From positions 1 through 64,000 of the forward strand of contig CANMCF010000018.1 in the NCBI GenBank assembly GCA_947496215.1: 64,000 nucleotides of DNA, written 5' to 3'. Each line of letters opens with the position of its first letter. The first letter of the stretch is position 1. This DNA comes from an uncultured Bizionia sp. (GTDB lineage: Bacteria; Bacteroidota; Bacteroidia; Flavobacteriales; Flavobacteriaceae). The translations under genes were made by a program, and so were the position numbers. Below, one piece after another: positions 53,241 to 61,454 of the stretch. Under the pieces are notes generated by a model, which saw only the letters and a list, made by a program, of their open reading frames with translations, did no database searches and was not told the DNA's origin.

Positions 53241-54040
53241 AAGAAACATCAAAGGATATTTTAATAGAGACTATTTTCTATAGTACCCTAATACTCTTAT
53301 TTTTTTCTATAATAGTTATAATTGCTATACTAAAATACCGAAACAAACAAAGAGAATTCCAAGAACGAGAAGACACCATTAAGAACGAATTAATAAAAGC
53401 CTCATTGGAATCTAAGGAACAGACTATGGAAGAACTCGCTGCAAGACTCCATATTAAATTACAACAGACACTATCGCTCGCCAAACTAAATCTAAATACA
53501 ATGTTAATGAGACCTAGCAACATTGATATCAATAAAATAGAAAGCACAAAATTGCTCATAACCGAATCCATAAAGGAAATCAAGGATTTGTCCAAAGATC
53601 TCGATCCCAAATACATTACGGGCTATACCTTGGAAGAAAACATAGCACAGCAACTGCAACGCGTAGAAGACAAAACCAGCATAAAGACCCATTTTACGAC
53701 CAGTAAGGAGGAAATAAACTTAAAAAAAAACACTCAAATCTTTACCTACAGGATCATACAAGAAGCAATAAACAATAGTTTGAATCACGCAGATGCTTCT
53801 TTGATAGCCATAAAACTGGTGAACAACCCGAAAGATTTCGACGTGTATGTTGAAGACAACGGCAAAGGTTTTGATACCTCCATTTTAAACGGTGAATCCA
53901 ACAAAGCAAAAGGTATTGGCTTGTTGAGCATACAAAACAGGACACAATTGATGAATGGCACGTTTACCATAAAGAGCCAACCAAACAACGGTACTAAAAT
54001 AAATTTGAACATTCCTTTAAATGAATCCCATGGAGACTAA
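53201..54040 (+). CDS. NarL/LuxR-type sensor histidine kinase
   Basis: 279 residues: short N-terminus, one membrane helix (about 22-44), a charged coil (about 48-78), dimerisation helix with the phospho-accepting His84 (ARLHIKLQQTLSLAKLNLNT), and an ATPase domain (IIQEAINNSLNHADAS, VEDNGKGFD, KGIGLLSIQNRT). Residue 85 is Ile, where this kinase class normally has Asp or Glu. G+C rises inside the gene from 14 of 60 at 53281-53340 to 23 of 60 at 53401-53460. The 3' end overlaps the response regulator start by 20 bases. Confidence 0.92.
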   Translation: MFQQNAKTLFFSIEETSKDILIETIFYSTLILLFFSIIVIIAILKYRNKQREFQEREDTIKNELIKASLESKEQTMEELAARLHIKLQQTLSLAKLNLNTMLMRPSNIDINKIESTKLLITESIKEIKDLSKDLDPKYITGYTLEENIAQQLQRVEDKTSIKTHFTTSKEEINLKKNTQIFTYRIIQEAINNSLNHADASLIAIKLVNNPKDFDVYVEDNGKGFDTSILNGESNKAKGIGLLSIQNRTQLMNGTFTIKSQPNNGTKINLNIPLNESHGD

Positions 54041-54719
54041 CATAAAAGTAGCATTGGTAGACGACCATAAGTTGATGCGTCGTGGCATAGCTGAGCTCAT
54101 ACAACATTTTGAAGGCTTTACCATAGTTTTTGAAGCCAACAATGGGGTGGATTTAAAAAAGACGTTGCATTCGCTTGAAAAAGAGCAATTACCAGACATC
54201 ATCCTAATGGACATAGAAATGCCGGAAATAAACGGTTACGAAGCCACCAAATGGCTAAAAGGCATCATTCCAGACAAACCCAAGGAACTCTACAAGCACA
54301 AAGAAACCTACAAAGACATCCACATTGCAGGCTTGTCAATGAACAACAAGGAATTCTCCATCATAGAAATGCTCAAGTCCGGAGCAACAGGCTACATCTT
54401 CAAAGACGCAGAACCCAATGAGTTGTTGGAAGGCTTAAAGGATATGGCACACAAAGGCTATTATTATTCCCAGGATGCCAACAAGATAGTACTCAAAAAC
54501 CTAAACACATTGAAATTTCATCCCAAGGAGCAAGAAATCACCTTTTTAAAATGGGCATGTACCGAGTTGACCTACAAGGAAATCGCAGATAAGATGTGCT
54601 TGAGCAAACGCAGGATAGATGGTATTCGTGAAGTCCTTTTCGACAAATTGAACGTAAAAAACAGAGTCGGCTTGGTCATCTACGCAATAGAACGCGACAT
54701 CTACAAGGTACATCATTGA
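54021..54719 (+). CDS. LuxR-family response regulator
   Basis: 232 residues: receiver domain with acidic pair (VDDH) and phosphoacceptor Asp64 (IILMDIEMP), switch residues in AGLSMNN and GATGYIFKDAEP, then a helix-turn-helix (FLKWACTELTYKEIADKMCL, SKRRIDGIREVLFDKLNVKN). Start codon overlaps the kinase gene by 20 bases. It should be phosphorylated by that kinase. Target genes are not evident; the divergent genes 50451 and 51288 are candidates by position only. Confidence 0.95.
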   Translation: MNPMETNIKVALVDDHKLMRRGIAELIQHFEGFTIVFEANNGVDLKKTLHSLEKEQLPDIILMDIEMPEINGYEATKWLKGIIPDKPKELYKHKETYKDIHIAGLSMNNKEFSIIEMLKSGATGYIFKDAEPNELLEGLKDMAHKGYYYSQDANKIVLKNLNTLKFHPKEQEITFLKWACTELTYKEIADKMCLSKRRIDGIREVLFDKLNVKNRVGLVIYAIERDIYKVHH

Positions 54720-54728
54720 GTCTCCCCT

Positions 54729-54758
54729 TTGCAATTTCATAGCATAGTACTATCTTCG
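54729..54758 (+). promoter_or_regulatory. Promoter of recG
   Basis: TTG at 54729-54731 and TATCTTCG at 54751-54758, 19 bases apart. The -7 element ends 6 bases before the ATG at 54765, so the mRNA is almost leaderless. Confidence 0.6.
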
Positions 54759-54764
54759 TAGGCT

Positions 54765-56867
54765 ATGGCTACAAACCTACAGACACCAATAGATTATTTG
54801 AAAGGTGTCGGACCAAATCGTGCCGATTTGCTCCGCAAGGAATTGGGCATACATACCTATCAGGATTTAATCAACCTGTTCCCCAATCGCTATTTGGATC
54901 GTACGAAGTATTTTAAGATCAATCAGCTTCAACGAAATGCTGCCGAGGTACAGATTGTTGGAAAAATCATAAAGTTTCAAGAAATCGCCCAAAAAAGAGG
55001 CAAGCGATTGGTCGCAACCTTCCAAGACGAGACCGGTACGATGGAATTGGTTTGGTTTCGAGGTCAGAAATGGATCAGGGAAGGTTTGAAGTTGAATACG
55101 CCCTATGTGATTTTCGGAAAGACGAATTGGTTCAATGGCAAATTCAACATGCCACATCCAGAGACCGAATTGCTAGCCGAACACAAACAAAACTTACGCT
55201 CTTCCATGCAGGCCATTTATCCCTCTACGGAAAAATTGTCCAACAAGGGAATCACCAATCGGGTGATGACGAAAATCATGCAAAACCTGTTCTTGGAAAC
55301 AAACGGGAGGTTTGTGGAAACCTTGTCCGAAAACCTACTTTCGGAATTGCAGTTGATTTCAAAATCCGATGCGCTTTTCAACGTTCATTTCCCGAAGACT
55401 TCAGAGCTGCTTTTCAAGGCTGAATTCAGGCTGAAATTCGAAGAATTGTTTTACATCCAATTGCAATTGATTCTAAAGAATCTAATTCACAAATCAAAAA
55501 TAAAAGGCTTTCCCTTCGAATCGATTGGAGAGCATTTCAATTCGTTTTTCAAAAACAATCTATCCTTCGAATTGACCAATGCTCAAAAAAGAGTACTCAA
55601 GGAAATCCGTCAAGACCTTGGTCAAAATGCACAAATGAATCGTTTGCTACAGGGAGATGTGGGTTCTGGGAAGACGATAGTTGCCCTAATGTCAATGTTA
55701 ATGGCCATTGACAACGGTTTTCAAGCCTGTTTGATGGCTCCGACTGAAATTTTGTCAGCCCAACACTACAATGGACTAAACGAATTGTGCAACAATCTGA
55801 ATATCAGAATAAAACTACTCACAGGTTCAAGTAAAACTTCAGAAAGAAGAGAAATACATGAAATGTTGGAAAATGGTGAATTAGACATCCTGATTGGCAC
55901 TCATGCATTGATCGAAGACAAGGTGAAATTTAAAAATCTCGGACTTGCCGTGATAGATGAACAACACCGATTCGGTGTTGCACAACGATCAAAATTGTGG
56001 AAAAAAAACAGCCTCCCTCCCCATGTCTTGGTGATGACGGCAACTCCAATTCCCAGAACATTGGCCATGTCCGTATATGGCGATTTGGACATCTCGATAA
56101 TAGACGAATTGCCACCTGGTAGAAAGGCCATAAAAACAGTACACCGATACGACACGAACAGGTTGAAGGTATTCCGATTTATTCGTGATGAAATAGACAA
56201 GGGAAGACAGGTTTACATAGTCTATCCCTTGATACAGGAAAGTGCTCAAATGGACTATAAGGATTTAATGGATGGGTACGAAAGCATTGCTCGCGATTTC
56301 CCTATGCCGAAGTATCAAATCTCGATTGTTCATGGCAAGATGAAACCTACCGACAAAGAGTACGAAATGCAACGTTTTGTAAAAGGCGAAACACAAATCA
56401 TGGTTGCCACTACCGTAATCGAAGTTGGTGTAAACGTACCCAATGCATCTTTAATGATCATTGAAAGTGCCGAGCGTTTTGGACTTTCGCAATTGCATCA
56501 ATTGAGAGGTCGAGTCGGTCGTGGAGCTGAACAAAGTTTCTGCATCTTGATGACAAGCTACAAACTATCCGAAAACAGCAAGACCAGATTGGACACCATG
56601 GTTCGTACCAATGATGGTTTCGAAATTGCCGAAGTCGATTTACGCCTAAGAGGCCCAGGGGACATCATGGGGACACAGCAAAGCGGAGTATTGAATCTAC
56701 GCATAGCAGATATCATAAAAGACAATGACATCCTACAACACGCCCGCTTCCACGCCAAGCAGTTGTTGAAAAAAGATCCCTCTCTACGTTTGCCTGAAAA
56801 CGCCATCATATTGGAAACGTACAGACAAATGGGAAAATACAAGAACATCTGGAACTATATAAGTTAA
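54765..56867 (+). CDS. recG: ATP-dependent DNA helicase RecG
   Basis: RecG reverses stalled replication forks and branch-migrates Holliday junctions. 700 residues, normal family length. The N-terminal wedge/OB domain has PIDYLKGVGPNRADLLRKEL and RYLDRTKYF. Helicase motifs follow: LLQGDVGSGKTIVALM (Walker A), LMAPTEILSAQHY, GTHALIEDKV, VIDEQHRFGVAQR (DEQH box), VLVMTATPIPRTL, VIEVGVNVPNA and QLHQLRGRVGRG. Own promoter upstream; single gene. Confidence 0.97.
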   Translation: MATNLQTPIDYLKGVGPNRADLLRKELGIHTYQDLINLFPNRYLDRTKYFKINQLQRNAAEVQIVGKIIKFQEIAQKRGKRLVATFQDETGTMELVWFRGQKWIREGLKLNTPYVIFGKTNWFNGKFNMPHPETELLAEHKQNLRSSMQAIYPSTEKLSNKGITNRVMTKIMQNLFLETNGRFVETLSENLLSELQLISKSDALFNVHFPKTSELLFKAEFRLKFEELFYIQLQLILKNLIHKSKIKGFPFESIGEHFNSFFKNNLSFELTNAQKRVLKEIRQDLGQNAQMNRLLQGDVGSGKTIVALMSMLMAIDNGFQACLMAPTEILSAQHYNGLNELCNNLNIRIKLLTGSSKTSERREIHEMLENGELDILIGTHALIEDKVKFKNLGLAVIDEQHRFGVAQRSKLWKKNSLPPHVLVMTATPIPRTLAMSVYGDLDISIIDELPPGRKAIKTVHRYDTNRLKVFRFIRDEIDKGRQVYIVYPLIQESAQMDYKDLMDGYESIARDFPMPKYQISIVHGKMKPTDKEYEMQRFVKGETQIMVATTVIEVGVNVPNASLMIIESAERFGLSQLHQLRGRVGRGAEQSFCILMTSYKLSENSKTRLDTMVRTNDGFEIAEVDLRLRGPGDIMGTQQSGVLNLRIADIIKDNDILQHARFHAKQLLKKDPSLRLPENAIILETYRQMGKYKNIWNYIS

Positions 56868-56873
56868 CATACG

Positions 56874-57050
56874 TTACCTCCTTCTTATCTTGCTGAATAA
56901 AGCCTTGATACGGGCTGTTTGCCTTCTGTGCTGCTCTCTGATCTTTTCTCCTGCACTTTGCTTCCAACGTTTCGGCTTTAACTTTCTTGGTTTTCTCCTT
57001 CCAATTACCGCTCCCTTGTTTACGACTCTTTTTCTTCCTTGAATTGCCAT
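56874..57050 (-). CDS. Small very basic protein, 58 residues
   Basis: ATG at 57050 (MAIQGRKRVVNKGAVIGRRK) to TAA at 56874. Arg and Lys make up about two fifths of the residues (ending FSKIRRR), so it is likely to bind nucleic acid or ribosomes. Its stop is 7 bases from that of convergent recG. Composition and codon-like pattern support a real gene although it is short. No family recognised. Confidence 0.6.
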   Translation of the reverse strand: MAIQGRKRVVNKGAVIGRRKPRKLKPKRWKQSAGEKIREQHRRQTARIKALFSKIRRR

Positions 57051-57165
57051 GATATTAAGTTTTCAATAAAGATCCATCATATTCCGACACCATGAAACAC
57101 CCGTTATTGGTTAATTTTCAATCATTTGCACTTAAATCCAACAGAAATAGACAGCATATGTACAA

Positions 57166-57203
57166 ACAAGGAAAGCTCAACTTTGTGGTTGAGCTTTCCT
57201 TGT
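57166..57203 (-). terminator. Terminator of the DUF2911/TPR gene
   Basis: Perfect 16-bp stem (57166-57181 with 57188-57203) with a 6-nt loop, 24 bases downstream of the stop at 57227 on the minus strand; a TTTGT tail follows leftwards. Confidence 0.75.
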
Positions 57204-57226
57204 CTAACTGTTCTTTTTTTAATTGA

Positions 57227-58318
57227 TTATATGGCTCCCAGCTCTTTTAAAAGCTTTTCGGAGTTTGCCTTTACATTGGCTGGAGGGTTCAGGGACAATG
57301 ACTTTTTCAAGTATTTTATGGCATTCTTCTTGTCTCCCATGGTTTTATAAGCCTCTCCCAAACTATCGTGCACATTGGCATTTTTTGGATTGTTGGCAAC
57401 ATTCAACTTAAAGTACTTCAATGCTCTTTCATAATCTTTTGCATTTAGCATTTGATAACCTATGGTATTTAACTGATTCATATTAGCCATTCCAGCTGCT
57501 TCATCCATCAATGCTGCATATTCACTCGTCTTTCCCAACTTGTTTAAGATTTGTCCTTTGATAGAGAGGTTGTTAAATGTCTTCTGACTGAAAAACTGCC
57601 CGGCAATTGCCTTGTCAATCCAACCCAAAGCCTCATTTAAATCTCCTCCGTTGTTAAGGGAGAAGTTTGCCATGTTCTCCCAGTTTTGCCTTTGAAAGCC
57701 TGTTTGTCCATTTGATTTGGCTCTGAACTCGTCCAAAACGACAGTAGTCACATCAACTTCCACTTTAAACGGAAAGGCTTTCTTTTCCCACACCAAGGAA
57801 GCCACTGTGGACTTTGCGCTTACCTCATCGAACTCAAAAGTCAACAACTCCTTGTGTGGCACTGTTTTGGTTTTTATATCCGCTCTCAGCACATCTTTGT
57901 CGTCATTGTAAAAGAAGCTCCCCCAAGCATTGGCATCACTGGATAAGATAAGCGTTGCCACATTATTTTCCTTTACTATGAAATGTAATCCATAGGTTCC
58001 TGCCTTGATCGCCTTCCCTTCCACCTTGGCATCATGTGTGAATGTAATGATCGTATTCTCATTGGCCCCAGCACGCCATGGAGCTGCCGTGGAAGTTCCA
58101 AAACCTAGATTGTTCAAGCCGTAAGGCACCAATTTGCCCCACACCTCTCTTCCATTGACACTGGGTCTGGAATAGGTTATGCTTATATCCGAAATACCCA
58201 CACGTTGCGATACGGTTGCCTGTTGACTTCCCCTAGGAGTATTCAATTGCGCGAAAGCGCTGAAGCCAATGCATAGCATCAAGCTCAAGATTGTTTTCTT
58301 AATGGTAGAATTTTTCAT
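57227..58318 (-). CDS. DUF2911 family protein with TPR region
   Basis: 363 residues with a signal peptide (about 1-23, LSLMLCIGFSAFAQ). The DUF2911 domain (about 30-180) includes ISITYSRPSVNGREVWGKLV and WRAGANENTIITF, then KAGTYGLHFI. Residues about 215-363 hold TPR repeats (LNEALGWIDKAIAG, YERALKYFKLNVANNPKNAN, MGDKKNAIKYLKKSLSLNP). Periplasmic. DUF2911 proteins are common in Bacteroidota with no known function; the TPR region suggests protein binding. Confidence 0.9.
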   Translation of the reverse strand: MKNSTIKKTILSLMLCIGFSAFAQLNTPRGSQQATVSQRVGISDISITYSRPSVNGREVWGKLVPYGLNNLGFGTSTAAPWRAGANENTIITFTHDAKVEGKAIKAGTYGLHFIVKENNVATLILSSDANAWGSFFYNDDKDVLRADIKTKTVPHKELLTFEFDEVSAKSTVASLVWEKKAFPFKVEVDVTTVVLDEFRAKSNGQTGFQRQNWENMANFSLNNGGDLNEALGWIDKAIAGQFFSQKTFNNLSIKGQILNKLGKTSEYAALMDEAAGMANMNQLNTIGYQMLNAKDYERALKYFKLNVANNPKNANVHDSLGEAYKTMGDKKNAIKYLKKSLSLNPPANVKANSEKLLKELGAI

Positions 58319-58421
58319 GATTTCATATCTTTATTAGTTGATTTTCAAGGTATGTACAAATAGAAAACGCTTTTGTTATCGTCATGTTAAAGTGTATTAA
58401 TCAAATGTTAATTAACATTCC

Positions 58422-58450
58422 TTGTCTAGAGCGAATAATAATTATCTTTG
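58422..58450 (+). promoter_or_regulatory. Promoter of miaE
   Basis: TTG at 58422-58424 and TATCTTTG at 58443-58450, 18 bases apart. It ends 17 bases before the ATG at 58468 and rules out the earlier in-frame ATG at 58384. Confidence 0.7.
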
Positions 58451-58467
58451 TGCAAAAATTAAAAGCC

Positions 58468-59049
58468 ATGCTTCATTTAAAGTTAGAAACCGATCCTCGT
58501 TGGGTAAATATCGTAGAATCCAATATTGAAGAAATTTTGACTGACCATGCCTGGTGTGAACAAAAAGCTGCTACCAATGCGATTACCATAATCACATTGA
58601 ATTCGGAACACGAAGAGTTGGTTACCGAATTGTTGTTGTTGGCACAAGAAGAGCTTGAGCATTTTCAAATGGTACACGACATCATCAAAAAGCGTGGTTA
58701 CAAACTAGGTCGAGAACGTAAGGACAGCTATGTAAACGAATTGTACAAGTTCATGAACAAAGGAGGTAGCAGAACTCAAAGCCTCGTGGATAGGCTATTG
58801 TTTTCTGCAATGATTGAAGCCAGGAGTTGTGAACGTTTCAAGGTGTTATCTGAGAACATAGAGGACGAAGAACTCTCTACCTTCTATAGGGAATTAATGA
58901 TAAGTGAAGCTGGCCACTACACCACCTTCATTACTTTTGCCAGGAAATATGGAAAGGACATCAATGTGGAGAAGCGCTGGAAGGAACTGGTCGAATTTGA
59001 AAGCGAGGTCATCAAAAGATATGGGAAATCCGAAACCATACACGGATAG
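58468..59049 (+). CDS. miaE: tRNA-(ms2io6A)-hydroxylase, MiaE type
   Basis: A di-iron ferritin-like enzyme that hydroxylates the isopentenyl group of ms2i6A37 in tRNA. 193 residues from the ATG at 58468. The four-helix bundle shows the iron ligands of the family: AWCEQKAA near residue 26, EELEHFQMVH near 62, and later MIEARSCERFKVL and EAGHYTTFI. An in-frame ATG 28 codons earlier is upstream of the promoter and is rejected as start. MiaE lies near other information-processing genes but in its own unit. Confidence 0.93.
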   Translation: MLHLKLETDPRWVNIVESNIEEILTDHAWCEQKAATNAITIITLNSEHEELVTELLLLAQEELEHFQMVHDIIKKRGYKLGRERKDSYVNELYKFMNKGGSRTQSLVDRLLFSAMIEARSCERFKVLSENIEDEELSTFYRELMISEAGHYTTFITFARKYGKDINVEKRWKELVEFESEVIKRYGKSETIHG

Positions 59050-59190
59050 ATTCAACAAATCCTAGCGACAAGCCATAACACAAACAATCGAAGACTTCGG
59101 CAAAACTTTGAATACCATTGCCAAAGTTCATCGATTGCATATTGAAATCAAATTTTGGAACCTAGTCTTTTCAAGAGAAGGTTGATGATT

Positions 59191-59649
59191 CTACGACAGC
59201 TCCAAAATCTGAGCCGTATGATCTTTCGTCTTAACCTTGTCTATAACGTGAGCAACCACGCCTTTCTCATCGATTAGAAAGGTTTTACGGTGAATGCCGT
59301 CGAATTCCCTTCCCATGAACTTCTTCAATCCCCAAACTCCAAAAGCATTGATTACCTCCTTGTCCACATCTGCCAACAAAGGAAACGGAAAACCAAATTT
59401 ATTCTTGAAATTGGATTGCTTTTTTTCGGTATCTGCACTAACGCCCAATAGTTCATACCCCATATCCTGCAATGTCTTGTAATTATCACTAAGATTACAA
59501 GCTTCTGCCGTACAACCTGGTGTATTTGCTTTTGGGTAAAAGAAGACAATTAGCTTCTTTCCTTTATAATCACTCAATGAAATAGCATTTCCATCTTGAT
59601 CGTTTACTGTAAAATTTGGAACTACATCGCCTTGTTTTAATGTATTCAT
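59191..59649 (-). CDS. bcp: Thioredoxin-dependent thiol peroxidase (BCP/PrxQ)
   Basis: 152 residues. Reduces hydroperoxides using thioredoxin. The peroxiredoxin site FYPKANTPGCTAEACNL has the peroxidatic Cys and the resolving Cys five residues later, the atypical two-Cys PrxQ arrangement. The DQDG-x-(T/S)-SLSDYKGK start and KTFLIDEKG near the end are family features. Cytoplasmic. Divergent from nth with 44 bases between starts and overlapping promoters. Confidence 0.95.
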   Translation of the reverse strand: MNTLKQGDVVPNFTVNDQDGNAISLSDYKGKKLIVFFYPKANTPGCTAEACNLSDNYKTLQDMGYELLGVSADTEKKQSNFKNKFGFPFPLLADVDKEVINAFGVWGLKKFMGREFDGIHRKTFLIDEKGVVAHVIDKVKTKDHTAQILELS

Positions 59650-59662
59650 AATTGTAAATTTG
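59632..59662 (+). promoter_or_regulatory. Promoter of nth
   Basis: TTG at 59632-59634 and TAAATTTG at 59655-59662, 20 bases apart, a full consensus match. The TTG lies inside the coding sequence of divergent bcp. The start of nth is 31 bases downstream. Confidence 0.75.
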
Positions 59663-59679
59663 GTTTAAAATAGATTCTT

Positions 59680-59687
59680 CAAAAATA
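59680..59687 (-). promoter_or_regulatory. -7 element of bcp
   Basis: TATTTTTG on the minus strand (CAAAAATA on plus) matches TAnnTTTG and is 30 bases before the bcp ATG. The two divergent promoters share less than 60 bases, so they may interfere. No good TTG at -33. Confidence 0.5.
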
Positions 59688-59693
59688 CAACTA

Positions 59694-60353
59694 ATGACGA
59701 AGCAAGAAAAGGTAAACTTTGTAATAAAAACATTAAACGAACTATATCCGGAAATACCAATCCCTTTAGACCACAAAGACCCTTATACGCTACTAGTCGC
59801 TGTATTGTTGTCAGCACAATGCACAGATGTAAGGGTGAACCAAATTACTCCTTTGTTATTTGCCAAAGCAGACAATCCCCATGATATGATAAAGATGTCC
59901 GTAGAAGAAATCCGGGAAATCATAAGACCATGCGGTTTGTCCCCCATGAAGAGTAAAGGTATCCATGGGTTGTCTCACATATTGATAGACAAGCATAACG
60001 GAGAAGTCCCACAAAGCTTTGAAGCTTTGGAAGCCTTGCCAGCCGTTGGACATAAAACGGCAAGCGTAGTGATGTCTCAAGCCTTTGGAGTGCCTGCCTT
60101 TCCTGTAGACACGCACATACATAGGCTAATGTATCGTTGGAATCTAACCAATGGCAAGAATGTGACGCAAACCGAAAAAGATGCAAAACGACTATTCCCT
60201 GAGGAATTGTGGAACGATTTGCATTTACAAATCATCTGGTATGGTAGAGAGTACTCCCAAGCCAGAGGTTGGGATCTAAATAAAGATATCATAACCAAAA
60301 CCATAGGAAGGCAAACGGTTCTGGACGATTATAAAAAGTCACATTCTCAATAG
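59694..60353 (+). CDS. nth: Endonuclease III-type DNA glycosylase lacking the iron-sulfur cluster
   Basis: Removes oxidised pyrimidines and nicks the abasic site. 219 residues. The helix-hairpin-helix is LEALPAVGHKTAS with catalytic Lys121 and the general Asp139 in PVDTHIHRL. The C-terminal [4Fe-4S] loop with four Cys found in E. coli Nth is absent: the region reads HLQIIWYGREYSQARGWDLN with no Cys. This cluster-free form is likely a lineage trait, since the rest is well conserved. Own promoter at 59632-59662. Confidence 0.93.
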   Translation: MTKQEKVNFVIKTLNELYPEIPIPLDHKDPYTLLVAVLLSAQCTDVRVNQITPLLFAKADNPHDMIKMSVEEIREIIRPCGLSPMKSKGIHGLSHILIDKHNGEVPQSFEALEALPAVGHKTASVVMSQAFGVPAFPVDTHIHRLMYRWNLTNGKNVTQTEKDAKRLFPEELWNDLHLQIIWYGREYSQARGWDLNKDIITKTIGRQTVLDDYKKSHSQ

Positions 60354-60397
60354 ATTTGTACTTCTATCGATCTTCCAAATACTACTTATAAGACGCA

Positions 60398-60428
60398 AAA
60401 AAGCCCTGATTATGCATCAGGGCTTTTT
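60398..60428. terminator. Shared terminator of nth and the 47-residue gene
   Basis: 13-bp perfect stem (60398-60410 with 60416-60428) with a 5-nt loop. T-rich in both directions, between convergent stops at 60353 and 60434. Confidence 0.85.
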
Positions 60429-60433
60429 CGAAT

Positions 60434-60577
60434 TTAATTCTGAAGCGCTTCAAACTTCATTTCTTTATAATTTATAACACTTAAAGCCTTGGAGTAATTA
60501 AGAATAAAACTTATTGTTTCATCTTTTGGGTTCAAATCAATGTTTTTTTTAGGTTGTTTTGAGTAAAGTTTAGCCAT
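60434..60577 (-). CDS. Small conserved-looking protein, 47 residues
   Basis: ATG at 60577 (MAKLYSKQPKKNIDLNPKDE) to TAA at 60434. The peptide contains TISFILNYSKALSVINYK and ends KFEALQN, an ordinary folded-looking composition. It lies directly after the ECF sigma factor gene on the same strand (54 bases from its stop at 60632), so it could be co-transcribed. I believe similar tiny proteins occur next to this sigma factor in other Flavobacteriaceae, but cannot check. Not an anti-sigma factor by any visible feature. Confidence 0.65.
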   Translation of the reverse strand: MAKLYSKQPKKNIDLNPKDETISFILNYSKALSVINYKEMKFEALQN

Positions 60578-60631
60578 ATTGATTATTAAAAGGTTATGAC
60601 TAGATAACGCATCAAAACATACTATATTGCA

Positions 60632-61216
60632 TTAGTTCGTTAAAATAATATTATGCTTATCTATTATCTTGCGCATATTGATAAGCGCATAACGCATCCT
60701 ACCTAATGCAGTATTGATGCTAACCCCCGTTCGCTCTGAGATTTCCTTAAAACTCATATCGTTGTACATACGCATCAAGATAACCTCTTTTTGGTCCTCT
60801 GGGAGTTCTTCTATCAAACGTCTCACATCTGTTTCCACTTGATCTTTTATCAATGCTTTTTCAGCATTCAGGCTATTGTCGCTCAATACGGAAAAAATAC
60901 TGAACTCTCCCCCATTGTCAAACTTAGGCATCCTATTGCTCTTCCTGAAGTAATCAATGATCAAATTATGAGATATGCGCATCACCCATGGTAAAAACTT
61001 ACCTTCTTCGTTGTAAGTCCCCTTTTTCAACGTCTTGATCACTTTGATGAATGCATCTTGAAAAATGTCTTCTGCAACATCCCTATCATAAACTTTCGAA
61101 TATATAAAACTATATATACGCTGTTTGTGTCTCTTGATCAATATTTCCAATGAAGATTCGTCGCCTTTGATGTAGCTGCTAACCAATGTAGCATCCGAGA
61201 TAAGTTCCTTTCTCAT
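60632..61216 (-). CDS. ECF-type RNA polymerase sigma factor
   Basis: 194 residues. Region 2: RIYSFIYSKVYDRDVAEDIF, then QDAFIKVIKTLKKG and FLPWVMRISHNLIIDYFRKS. Region 4: LPEDQKEVILMRMYNDMSFK, EISERTGVSINTALGRMRYA, the HTH that reads the -35. No anti-sigma gene is adjacent on this strand; only the 47-residue gene follows. The linker between the two regions (about 95-125) is polar. It lies in a conserved-looking block with nth and uvrA. The 5' leader of about 240 bases to uvrA was not otherwise annotated. Confidence 0.93.
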   Translation of the reverse strand: MRKELISDATLVSSYIKGDESSLEILIKRHKQRIYSFIYSKVYDRDVAEDIFQDAFIKVIKTLKKGTYNEEGKFLPWVMRISHNLIIDYFRKSNRMPKFDNGGEFSIFSVLSDNSLNAEKALIKDQVETDVRRLIEELPEDQKEVILMRMYNDMSFKEISERTGVSINTALGRMRYALINMRKIIDKHNIILTN

Positions 61217-61421
61217 AATTTCACTTTTTTTCTTGCAGAAGTAGACTTCGTACGTCGGGGTTTATAAATTAAAAAAGTAAAATTATGTTATAGGCAAATG
61301 ATAGTTAATTGTTATTGTATGTCTCAAATATAACAACAATCGACAGTAAAAAACAAAAAAAAATTGAAGTTTTAACATTTTATTGCACAATAATCTTATT
61401 TAGAAGCTAAGATACTTATGT

Positions 61422-61429
61422 TATCTTTG
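61422..61429 (+). promoter_or_regulatory. -7 element of the second uvrA
   Basis: TATCTTTG matches TAnnTTTG, 25 bases before the ATG at 61455. No clear TTG upstream. Confidence 0.5.
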
Positions 61430-61454
61430 CAGAATTATTTTTCAACAAACACCT

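Noticed and set aside
58384-58467. Longer start of miaE at 58384
   Set aside because: The promoter TTG-N18-TATCTTTG lies between this ATG and the one at 58468, and the added residues are not family-like.
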